Source of the DNA: Anthostomella pinea
Lineage: Eukaryota > Ascomycota > Sordariomycetes > Xylariales > Xylariaceae
Direction: 5' to 3'
DNA length: 64,000 nt
NCBI GenBank assembly: GCA_963556695.1
Contig: CAUWAG010000018.1
Span: forward strand, 558,001-622,000
A program made the position numbers and the translations under genes. This document shows, one piece after another, positions 1 through 10,479 of this stretch (its first letter is position 1; each line of letters begins with the position of its first letter). The notes under the pieces are model-generated. The model searched no databases. It was given only the letters and a program-made list of their open reading frames with translations, and was not told where the DNA came from.

Positions 1-830
1 ACATCGTGCCGTCCGTACCACAGCCGCATCGGCACCCGAAGCTCGTCCAGGCGGAACCCAAGCTCCTCCGTAAGCAGCTTACCGTCCGGAGCCCAGCCGT
101 CCATGCCCTGTCGGAAATGCTGACGCGCGCTCGCCAACACCAGACGCATGATCTCACGGTCTCTCACCACCTGTTTGTCCTGCTCGGGCAGCTTGCGGCC
201 CAGGCGGAAGCGGCTGCTGTCGAGCTTCTTCTCAATGGCATCCAGCAACTCGTCGTCAGAGAGTTTGGGGTTCCGCAGAAACTGCGCTGCTGAGATCCTG
301 CCGAGCGGCTTCGCCAGCCACGGGTGCTTGAACAGCCAGAACACGATCCTATTTGCCAGCTTCGCGTGCGAGGACACCATTTCGTACGGGCCCAGGCCTG
401 CCACTAGTGCCACCGCGGCCAGGGCTGTTGGCTCGTGGGCATGTGCGCAAGCGAGCGCGTGTGGACCGCCGGCGCTTGTGCCGATGATAATGTATCTCGA
501 GACGTCCAGTTGCTTCGCCAGGTCTCTAATGTCTTGTGCGAAGGAGAGCAGTGTTCGCGCTGACTGCGGGCTGCTGTAGCCGATGCCGGGGCGGTCGATT
601 GCGATGATCTTGGCTCCGAGGTCTGCTGCCGGTTGGTGCCAGAGGGCGCCTTCGAGCCTTGAGCCTGGCAGGCCGTGGAAGTAGAAGATCGGATGGCCTG
701 ACGTTGAGCCGTAAGTGTCGTAGCTTAAGTCACGTCCATCGGGCAGCCTGATAGACCTGGGTTGTTGGTACTGCTCGTTCGTCCATTGGGCGTACCTCTT
801 GAGAAGGGGAGTTGTGTGATATCGCCAGGG
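1..830 (-). CDS. alpha/beta hydrolase fold protein (partial, 3' end outside window)
   Basis: The minus strand is open from about 830 to the window edge and reads as an alpha/beta hydrolase. Visible motifs, in order: HGLPGS (oxyanion-hole HG motif), AIDRPGIGYS (the strand and turn before the nucleophile helix) and GTSAGG, the G-x-S-x-G nucleophile elbow. A cap-like helical stretch follows, and the frame runs off the edge just after WYGRHDV, which is where these enzymes usually carry the acid residue. The catalytic His would lie outside the window. There is no ATG in this frame before a stop at 831-833, so the first coding exon must be upstream. A tag acceptor at 831-833 and a GTACGT donor near 1018 are in compatible phase, but I could not find a convincing start. 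Family assignment is firm; substrate is unknown. Confidence 0.8.
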
Positions 831-1437
831 CTAGCATGTCTTTGTACTGGGTGCATTGCTTGCTCGAATAGCGTATGTCAATCATCCGTATATCTTTGTG
901 GGCATTGTCATGTCAGTTGGGCGTTGATGTAAGTCTGCACGGAGCCATCGGATAACGAATGCGGCATTGTCAAATGTTTCAATGAAGGAGTCTAGGGGAG
1001 TCGGAAAGGAGGCACGTACCTTGCACTCGCTAAAGCCAGGTTCAGCTCGCCCTGGGGCAATATTTTGCCGCCGCTCGCTCGCTGACGTGGTCTGACTTGT
1101 TGAGCTCAAGTTCCATCCCTAGTCCGCCGTCTAGCTGTTCTACGCTCGTGCATACATCATACCGCCTTTATTAGGCAGAACTTCATATACTGGCTTTATC
1201 ACTACAAGGTATCTATTCTAGACCTACACATCATCAAGCGCGATCGTATTCCCAGTATACCGCAAGTATTCCTGGTAGGGCATCCAATACACGACAATCA
1301 CACCGATTGCGAGAGGATCCAACCCATGGTATCGTCATACGGTCTCTCTCACGCAAGCCCCATTTTACACTCCATGCGACCAAGCGTAGCCGCCTTTTGT
1401 CCGACCGGCTGGATCAAAGATGAGACATCTTGCCTTA
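831..1437. other. intergenic or unresolved 5' end of the hydrolase gene
   Basis: No independently supported gene. The stretch probably contains the first intron, 5' exon and promoter of the minus-strand hydrolase, plus the 3' region of the next minus-strand gene. A minus-strand open stretch at 882-1109 has only a non-ATG start and contains a plausible donor (GTACGT near 1018). Confidence 0.4.
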
Positions 1438-4026
1438 CTAAAACCCAGTACCATTAATATCATCGCCGACAGATTTCTTGAGAGTAGCCTCAGCGAGGTC
1501 GGTGCGCAGTTTTAGCACCTTGAGCTCGCGCTGACCCTTGTCCCAGGAGGCAAGGTTGTGGCGCAACTTCTCCTCCATGACGTATTTCTGCTTCCGAATT
1601 ACTTCCTCTTCCTCCTGCAGTTGCTGATAGTGAGGTAGAAGTTCAGGCAGAACACCTGTAGTCATCGGTAAGTAGGCCGGATCTATCTGGCCGCCCGGGA
1701 TGAGTTGCGGCCCCTGGGATAGGAGAAGTTGACCCAAGCTCGGTCGGTTGCTTCCGGCGGCAGGACCCTTGGGTGGATTGAAAGGCTTTGAGTGGCCGAC
1801 AGGTGTGGAAGGCACCGACTGAGAGCTTACACTGCCTCGAGGGCCTGTAGGAATGTTGTTTGCGCCAGTGGTCGCTGCTGCCGAGGCAGGACCTGCAGCA
1901 GGTGGTAGGTTGCGGCTCTGGATAGGATTGCCCCAACCTGATGCTGTACGTCCACCGCGACTGAAACCACCTCCACGGGGGGCGACGTAGCCTCGAGGTC
2001 CTGAGGGCGGGACTCCAGGGCTGGTCACGTCTTGGCGACTCGGGACCGCAGCAGGCAGAGGAGCTGGTCTGGCAGGCGGACCTATCGCAGCAGCAGACTG
2101 ACCTCCATAGCTGCGGGCGTCTCGCGGTCCTGTCGGAGGGGCGCGAAGAGCAGCAGGACCACGCGGAGGAGAACGCTGATGCGTTGACAGGGGCTCCTGC
2201 GGTGCTCTCTGGGGGCTTCTGTCCCTGACAGGACCACCAAATGAAGATCTCGATAGCGGTCTGGAGGGAATAGGGGATTGCGGGCGTGAGCGATCATCTC
2301 GTCGAGGAGGCATAGGGTGAGGTGAGGACCTCCTGGACGTGTTGCCGGAATGGATTGCAGATGACATGGCAGAGTCACGAGGAGGTGAGGGGCGTCTGGG
2401 ATACGCCGACACATAGCGATCATTTTCGCGCCGTTCGGTGCTGCGAGAGCGGCCTCTGTACGCATTGGGCCGCTGGACCGGCAACGGTGAACGCCGGGGA
2501 GGCGATCCGTCTCGACCACCACGATCTCTGTCGAACGGAGATCTGGATCTTCGCCTGTAGGGTAGATTTGTTAGGGGAATGAGGTTCGGGTTGTCTGTCT
2601 GGGGTGGTGGGCAGAACCTTGACTCGAAGCCTCTTCGAGGAGATCGCATGCGATCTCTGTTATCATCCCGTCTCAGATTCAGATTCTCATCCCGCTCCGC
2701 AATGTCGTCTCGTCTCGCGGGGAACCTACGCGGCGGCGAACCTCTCCTGGGCGGACTACGCCGAGGAGGGGAGGATCGTCGCGGAGGAGAGGGTCGTCGC
2801 GGAGGGGAGGCACGTCGCGGGGGGCTTCTGCGCAGACTGCCACTTCTGTCGCCGGCTCTCCAGCTATCGCCGCTAGTGTCTCTTGTATCTCTCGCGTCTC
2901 TTGTGTCTCTGATGTCCCGTAGGTCTCGTCTGTCCCGCGATGGCTCACGTCTGTAGCGATCTCCGCGGTCTAGACTGCGCGAGCGTCGTCGTGCTGCGTT
3001 GTTTGGGATATAGCGATCGCTGTCTAGAGGCGGTGGGCTACGACGCTCTCTGACAGGGCTTCTAGCACGGCGCGGAGGAGGTGGTGAGCGTGCGCCTCGC
3101 GGTGGAGGTGGTGAGCGGGCGCCTCCGTTAAAGGGTCGATACGATTCCCCAGCGCCATATCTAGTGACTTCTCCGTCATCGTACCTGTCCGAGTGAAGAA
3201 TGTTAGCAATAGGTTCGCGCTGGGTGGCCCCGGCGAGCATGGGCGGGTCTCTCGGTATATAACGGGCAAATCCGAGGTCTAAAAATTTGTACCACAAATA
3301 CTGACGATACCGGATGCGAAGAGGCCGACTGTGTGGAGGCTCGTTGTAGTGGAAGTCGCATTGTCGGGATTCGTACAATGGCTTGGCTACTGGATCGCAA
3401 TGGAGCAACAGCGCAAAATAGGCAATGCTGCTTCGCATAGCAGTAGCGACAGCAGGAATTTGCGGTGACAGCAAGAGGAAAGAGGGGAGAACCCGTGGGC
3501 ATATGACTTACCTCCGACTTCTAGAATCTCGATCCATGTCCGCAGTTGGGAACAACTCCCTGCCGCGATTGCGTTGCTCGTAGGGGCCCTGTTGGTCCAG
3601 ATCGAAGCCACGATGAGAAGGCAGAGATGACTGAGGGTGTGTTACAACGGGCAAGCCACGGGACTGAGCGAAGAGCTGTTCCTGACTAAGTAATCGCGGC
3701 TGAGGGCGAGGTGAAGGAGGCCGAAATGTGTTGCGGTCGTGAGGATGCTGATGCGTATCAGGAAGCGGAGAATTCGCAAATCGCCTGTCACGGTTGTAGT
3801 GATGGTCTGGTATCTCTCCAGGTTCGAGGTAGGGTTCCTCGTAGTGAGGCTGGCTGTTGTGACCGTGGGACGGGTCGCGATGAGGTCGGCGGTGGTGGTG
3901 GTGGTGGTGATCTTGCTCTGGATATTCTGCCAGAGGACTCTGAGCTGCCTGAGCTTGCGAGTGCCAGCCAGCAGCTCGTCTGGGCCTGGGGCTGCTAGGA
4001 GACAGAGGTTCCCGCTGCCAGGACAT
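1438..4026 (-). CDS. Arg/Ser/Pro-rich (RS-type) protein, two exons
   Basis: Two exons, 4026-3512 and about 3427-1438, joined across an 85-bp intron (GTAAGT donor, CAG acceptor) give 834 aa. I chose the ATG at 4026 (MSWQREPLSP); the frame stays open upstream to 4284, so an N-terminal extension is possible. Seen directly: a run of six His in exon 1; long runs of SPPRR and RSRS dipeptides in the middle; RDxRD repeats; an RGG-like patch (RGGGFSRGGR); and a charged, coiled-coil-like C-terminus (QLQEEEEVIRKQK, EEKLRHNL). SR-rich disordered proteins of this kind are usually nuclear and linked to splicing or mRNA handling, but there is no RRM, PWI or other folded domain that would fix the function. 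The role is therefore inference. The low-complexity DNA also produces long spurious plus-strand reading frames. Confidence 0.75.
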
Positions 4027-4910
4027 GATGGCGCCCAATGAGCGTGTCGCGATAACGAGAGCGGATTGATATTTGTTATCGATTTCGTTATCGTTATCGC
4101 CAGCGTCGTTAGTCAGCAGGTGGGTTGGACAATGGAGGTACCTCTCATCGACTGTTTCGTTGCAAGTGTAGCTGTTACAGTGTGAGGTGTGCTCTGGAAA
4201 TACTGTCTCAAAAATAAACAAATGAAAAAGATGTGGGAGAAACTTGCAGGTCTTGCCATTGTTTGAGATTTGACAGAGGCACATTTATTATTGGACCTGC
4301 TATGCGTGTGTGAAGCCTTCCAAGGTTCTCCCGGTGATGCCACCAACATATCAGAGCCGGAGAGAGGCAGGCCCGGCCAACACAGAGCAGCCCGCCCACC
4401 TGCACTTACCAACTTCTTGTTTGGCAGGCAGAAGATCTTATGAAAGCCTCGCATAAATACGAAATGCATATTCGTTTTCACAAGTGCAGCCGTTGTCCTG
4501 TATTCACGACATGGTCAAGTCTGTGCTGCAGACGTTCCTTACGCTTCACCTGTGTTAGCCATCTCTGGTTGATACAGGACCATAACAAGGATACCGCCCC
4601 CCAACACATTAGGATACTGTCACTCGCAAGTCACAAAGTAGGAGTCAAAGACAACTGATAAGGTTTATTACAGAAAAAAAAAATCGAAGGCGGTCATGAA
4701 AGTTCTGCTGTTGTTTTCCTCAACAATCTGACGGAAGATGGAGCTGAGGGACAAAGGCCCATGAAGTGAGGAAAGCATTGACCACACCACATTAGCAATG
4801 CCTATAAAGCTAGAGCAAACGAGTCCCTTTCATCACCAAGAGTCCACTACTCTTTACTTGGTGGCCACCAGTCTCTCTCCACCTGTTGAGAAGACCCAGC
4901 CCTGCTTAGC
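4027..4910. other. intergenic region between two minus-strand genes
   Basis: Holds the promoter and 5' leader of the RS-rich gene and the 3' flank of HDA1. A short A-run lies near 4673-4682. I see no tRNA or convincing gene. Confidence 0.5.
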
Positions 4911-7302
4911 TCATCTCTCATCATCTGTGGTATTGCCGCTCTTATCCTGGCTGAGTCTCTCCTTGATGAACTGGTGCACCTCTTCCGCATGCTCCTCCAT
5001 CATGAGGTTCAGTCCCGTCTCAGGACTCTTCTTCACCCCTCCAAACCGCTTCTTCATCACCTTCTTCTTCAGCTCCTCATCGCCCCAACACCCGTGGTCC
5101 TTAGAAACATATACCAGCGAGTTGTGCTTGTACCAGCCGGACAGTTCTTGATCCGTCTCCGACTTGACTGGTCGGAGGTTGCCTGTCACGAAGTTCACCA
5201 CTCCTGCGATCCGGTTTTTACAATCTATCGCCGCGTCAGTATTTCGTTGTGGCCCAGCAATGCTGGAATCGGGGATCCACTGCATACCTCGACTGGTCAA
5301 GAGAACCTTGACACCCAGATACGCATTCCCTACGCCGAGGAGGAACAGGTCCTCCACATCGTAGAGCTGAAGGTAATTGTCCCATACATAGCAAACCAGC
5401 TCCTGAATCTGGTGCTGCAACGACTTCTCCGTAGGTCGGGGGACGTAGGCGTCCATATCTTCTGGGTGTGTGATATAATGAGGGACATTGGCATCCAACA
5501 CACCAAAGCTGTTCTTGATAGCCCAGTTGACATATGATGTGACGCCGTCCAGCTGCAACCACTTGTCAGTCCTTGTCTCATGTTGGGCTCGCCAGAGGGT
5601 CATCTCTTACGATGAAGCCGTTGTGGGGGTCAACCGTATTGTCGATAACATCTGGCATGGCTACCAGTTCGGGACTGCTTTGCTATCAGTTGGAGCAACC
5701 TACGTTAGGTTGACTTACTCACGGGTCGTGGATGATGAATAACACCTTCTTCTTCGACTGTATGCCCGGAGTCACGAGGACCTGGTTCTCAAACGACTTG
5801 AAAAGGCCCTCCCTTTGGATAAAGAGAGGGATCATGCCGTGCTTCTCCGAGAGGATCTGCCGTTGGTAGCCCCGAATGACATCGTGTAGGCGGGAAGCGC
5901 TACTGCCGAGCTCCGGCATGTTGATGATGCCGGGTCTCATGCAATCCCAGTATGGTGCTTGGACAGCCTGCACTCTAGCCAACACTCTTGCAGCGTCTTT
6001 GTTGATGGGCAATATCTCCATCCGAGGTGGGGGCTCACCCATCAATGTCCGAGCAACCGCTAGAGCTGACTGGGATATCGCCTTGAGGTTGTATCCTCCC
6101 TCCAAACATACTGCCACCTTGCCGCCAGCGAGCGACATCAGCATGTGTGTCATGTGGGCATAACAGTCTGGCGTAACGAAACAGCCACCGAGCTCGTCGC
6201 CATCTGCGGCGTCGAACCCGGCCGAGATGATGACCAGGTCCGGATTGAACTCCTGAGCTATCGGCATGACAATCTTCTGGAATGCCGCCAAATACTCACC
6301 GTCTCCCATGCCCTGGGCTGGCCAGGGGATATTGACGTTCTTGCCCCTGCCGACGCCGTCGCCAATCTTGTCCAGGTCGCCATCGGGTAGAAGGGAATTT
6401 TCGGGCTTGCCCGGGTAGAAGTCGCCGTTTGCGTACACGTGCAGAGATATGTAAAGGATGTTTGGGTCCTCGTAAAACATGTTTTGCACTCCGTTCCCGT
6501 GATGAACATCCCAATCCAGGATGAGCACTTTGCGGCAGTCCTTGTATTCCTGTTGACAGACCCTGGCACCGATGGGCACGTTGTTGAACAGACAGAATCC
6601 CATGGGCTGGTCATACTCGGCATGGTGTCCTGGTGGTCGGATGATGGCAAAGGCATTCTTGACACGTCCCGCGGCGACGTTCTTGCACGTCTCGATACAA
6701 CCCCCCGCTGACAGGAGAGCAGCTTCGTAAGACATGCCACCCACGTACAGCGAAGCTCTACCTTGGTCCAATTGGGTGCTGAGCATTCTGAGGTCCCTGG
6801 TCGACATGTCGGAGAGACTTTTGACCCACTCATAATGCCGAGTCGTGTGTACGGTTTCAATCTCTGCTTGCGTTGCATCTCGAGCTGGGATCCTCCACAT
6901 GTACTTGGTGGGCGTCTTTTTCAGGATGTCAAGGAGCTCGGTATCAGGACCCGTGAATACAAGCCCCGCTTTCTTGAAAATCTTCATGATCTCTTCTATC
7001 CTCCTCGGGTCTTCTGGATGGTGAGGGGTCGGACCGAAATCAGCGTTCGCATGTAGCTTCATCCTATCGTCGTAGCAACACCCCGTAGGAAGCATGCCGC
7101 GTCTCTGCAGCGACTTGATGTACCTGTCGCTGTCGTCGGATGATTCCGAATCGTCCATGATGGGTTGTGCATCGTTTCTGGATGAAAGGCCACCGTCATC
7201 AACGTCCATGGCCGGGGGGTTAGCAGGCCCTGCAAAGCCATTGGTGGGTGCATCCACCATGGAGTGGTCGAGTTCCATGTCGCAAGATCCCAATGAAACC
7301 AT
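4911..7302 (-). CDS. hda1: class II histone deacetylase HDA1/Clr3 with C-terminal Arb2 domain
   Basis: Three exons, 7302-5723, 5674-5611 and 5552-4911, with introns of 48 and 58 bp, give 761 aa. The deacetylase domain fills most of exon 1: RPPGHHAEYDQPMGFC with the active-site His pair; DWDVHHGNGVQ and GFDAADGDELGG, which hold zinc ligands; and EGGYNL near the domain end. Exon 3 carries the Arb2 domain typical of fungal Hda1/Clr3 (SYVNWAIKNSFGVLDANVP; FLLGVGNAYLG; HNSLVYVSKDHGCWGDEELKK). The acidic, Ser-rich N-terminus (about 60 residues) is family-like. Known role: removal of acetyl groups from histone H3 in transcriptional and heterochromatic silencing (SHREC in fission yeast, HCHC in Neurospora). 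The second intron is easily missed because both flanking frames stay open for a while, and reading through it gives a false truncation. Confidence 0.95.
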
Positions 7303-8982
7303 TTGAGTCTGGTACGAAGTAAGATATGCGTGGCAAGAATCAGGTTTGATGGAATGTGCTGGAGACCCGGTGTATCAGGCAATGCTTTGTTTGAGCTCGC
7401 CGACGACAACTGATCTCAAGCCTACCGAGGCAGGTAGATACCAACAAGGTGCGGTGTCGAGGCTGCCCCCTTATCCCATTTATTTAGGGCGCACCTGCCT
7501 GGGTAGGTCAAGAGGAGAACCAAGAATTTCGGCAGTTCCGATGGCGATTGGCATGCCCACGGCCAGTATCGAGGCACGCAACAAAGATAAATTCTGGGTG
7601 ACCACAGGCAACCGATGTCCCTCGATGAGGCTAGTTAGCAGGGCCAATTGACAATGGAGGTGAATGCTGCTTTGAGAAAAAAGCAGTGGTTAGATCATGT
7701 AAGAATGAGATTGGGGTCGACCATCATCTAGGGCTTATAAGACATCTAGATGGGGTTGGATCATGGCGTGATAAGCAAGCATTAAGGGGGTGGTGATTTT
7801 GCAGGTCACTAATGGTAGAGACTGCTCCCTTGCTAGGTCATCTTGGGTATCTAGGAGCTCTGATGGAGTGCAAAGCTGTGCAAAACTGTGCACATCAAGG
7901 ATCTGGGTGGATGAAGCGTGTATGTACTTACACCTAAAGGCTCGCGTGTGATGGACGATGTAGCGGAACCAAGTCCAGAGGTAATCCCAGGGCCGGTCGG
8001 GACAAGAGATGCCGGCACGGCGAGAGGCAGAGTCTGTAAGCTTGGTAAAGATTTATGAAGTATTCAGTGTCGTGAACGGGGGGCCTCGCCGAGGGCAGAT
8101 GGCAGGTTGCAGCTTGATGCGGCTCCCAGAAGATTGATATGGTCGGACGCGCAGGCCAAAAGAGGTGAGCGCTGTATCTTTTTTAGCAAGTGCCCGGGTG
8201 GCTGGCTGGCACCGGCTGGCTCCCGTCGTCGGACCCGGATAACCCCGTTCCCATTCCACCACCTCCTAATCGACCTGATCCCCTGCCTACAACACCGTCG
8301 ATCTCATCCCTTTTTGTATCATTACTATCATAATTTATAGTATTGAGGGAACAAAAAGATCGAAATCAAATTTGTGCTGTTAGGGACTTGGCTACACGTA
8401 CATCGTCTGGGGTATGTCGGGCCCGGCTTCGGCAGGGGAATTGAATGAATGAATAAGCACCTACACACATGGATGCGTGGAAGAGCCGAGTTCTGCACCT
8501 CACTGATACATATACTTCCTTTTCTCTATCTTTTTCTTCTTCTGAGGATAATCGCATTGTACGGAGGAATCCAGAGTACCTTTTCATTGGACAGTCATAA
8601 TGGCAACGAACGTGGCCAACAAATTCACTCGAAGCTTCACCGAACGCAAAGCGGTGCAGGAAGCAACAGCATAATGGTATTAATTACGAATACAATGGGC
8701 ATAAAGCCTTGGGGTTAGTCTAACAATACAATGATTTTATGATAGGCATAGGCCGCGCGATCACGACCAACCATGAAGTACCAGGGGAGTATGGGCCTTC
8801 GCGAAGTAGAAATACTCAAGCAGTCGACAATGAATGTTGACTTTGAAACGAATATGGATATGGAGTGAAGTCGAAGAGGTTGCTGGACGGGGACCACGGA
8901 ATTGAGGACCGAGAACTGAGGACTGGCGAGTGCAACCCTACCATCTGGGTCTGGATCGCACGCAAGGACGTTCGCCGCGACG
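7303..8982. other. intergenic region (1.7 kb)
   Basis: Contains the HDA1 promoter and the 3' flank of the F-box gene. TAGGTA/CTACCT-type motifs are visible near 7425-7510. Nothing else recognisable; the open frames here are short and lack coding features. Confidence 0.5.
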
Positions 8983-10479
8983 CTAGAACGGCCTCGTTGT
9001 CTCGCTGCCATCGTCTCCATACGCCATTCTCTTGGTGACCTCGGCTGGGAACGCACTGATCTGCTGCTGGGTAAGCGGAGCCTTCCCGTTGGACGAAGCG
9101 TCGCCTGTCCAGAGCTCGCACTCCTTGTCGCTGACTCTGTCATCATCGATGATGCCAATGCGGGGAATGTCGTAGATTCCATGCGGCTTGAGCATCATAC
9201 GTTCCTGGAGCACCGTGCTGATCGAGAGTGAGAGCGTTTCTCGATCTAGCGTAAACTTGCGCACGCTGCTCGACACGGCTCGAATGATGTCTGTCTTCTT
9301 GCGACGATGGTAGAGTCGGAGGAAATACTGCAGCTGTTCAGGATCGAGCTTGAGGTACGTGTTGACGATGTCGCTGTGGCGTCCTTCATCTAATCCCCAC
9401 GGGACGAGCTCGACGCCGGACCAGTTCTAAGGCAGGATTTAGCGTGTGGACATCATCCAGTCAAGCGTGCTCACTATCACTTACTCCGTCTCGGACTCGC
9501 TCAGGCGACGAGCAGAGGTCTTTACTGGTAGTGTCATACATCACACCCCAAAGATCCTCGAGCTCACATATCTCATGAGTGGGCAGTATACGCAGATGGT
9601 GTAGTCTGTGGTCACTGTAAGGAAATGAGTCAGTAAATACAAGGCGCTCAGAGTGATGGAACCATATGAGATACGTACTCTTGCCACTTCTTCGGAGCAT
9701 TACAGTCACGCCAATGAATGCCATGGAAGTAGTGCGAGAAAAGCCACCAACGGGCAACTGCCTTGCGGAGGCGCGCTTCTTCGCTCGCTCGAAGGCACCG
9801 CCGATCTTCTGGATGGTCTCTCCAGCGGAGACTGGGGTATATATCGACCCACCAGTCAATGACCTTTACCAGCTTCCACAAAGCGAGGATGTCTGCCATG
9901 CCGAACTCGAACCTCTCTGGGCAGATGAGCTTGCCATCGTTGAAGGCCACGCTGGTGTGGAGAAAGTTGATCTTGGATCCGTTCTCTCGCTCGGGGTTGA
10001 AGACGATTGTACGGGCGTGGAGCATCCGCCGCGGGAGGAAGTCCAAGTCGTTTGCCGTGTAAAAGAATAGCATCGTTTCAAGCTCCGGGAGGCGCAGAAC
10101 TAGCGTATGAAAATGTCCCTGGTTAGTTACCGTACCCTATGTTTCTGGAATCGCCTAGCAGAATTACTTACTGCCGAGAAGTTAGCAGAAGGTTCAAGTG
10201 TATTCCAAACCCGGGGACTTGGGGTCTGAAATAGGGATGTTTTTATACATGCCGGACATTAGACATGACAGTGGCCTGGTTGGCTTTGAGGATACCGAAC
10301 AGTCTTTTATTCGCCACGGCGAAGTTCGATAGGTCCTTGGGAGTCATCGACTCCATGGCCTTGAGGACGAGCTCGGTAGGCAGAGTGGCAAGTGTGGCGG
10401 GACCGTCATAGTGACCGGGGGATGAAAGGTCGGCGGCCAAGTTCATGTCGCCAACAACAGCCGAGGCGTTTCCAGCCAT
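8983..10479 (-). CDS. F-box domain protein, four exons
   Basis: The start is MAGNASAVVG at 10479. An F-box-like motif follows within the first 70 residues (LATLPTELVLKAMESMTPKDLSNFAVANKRLF). Later exons are 10118-9679, 9614-9485 and 9426-8983; their junctions keep phase (donors GTACGT and GTAAGT; acceptors TTACAG and CCTTAG). They encode a Trp-rich alpha-helical body with no repeat domain that I recognise. F-box proteins act as substrate adaptors in SCF ubiquitin ligases, and fungi have many orphan members like this one. The first intron is the weak point: the best donor near 10249 (GTATAA) is poor, the intron would be about 130 bp, and an 18-codon cassette with good splice borders (TTTCAG ahead, GTAAGT behind, near 10226-10170) lies inside it. 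Substrate is unknown. Confidence 0.75.

Noticed and set aside
2579..2956. Long plus-strand frames rich in Gly/Arg opposite the RS-rich gene
   Set aside because: They are antisense shadows of the SPPRR repeats; no start context or domain.
4911..5603. HDA1 as two genes or a frameshifted pseudogene
   Set aside because: Two short introns (5722-5675 and 5610-5553) restore a continuous Arb2 domain without any frameshift.
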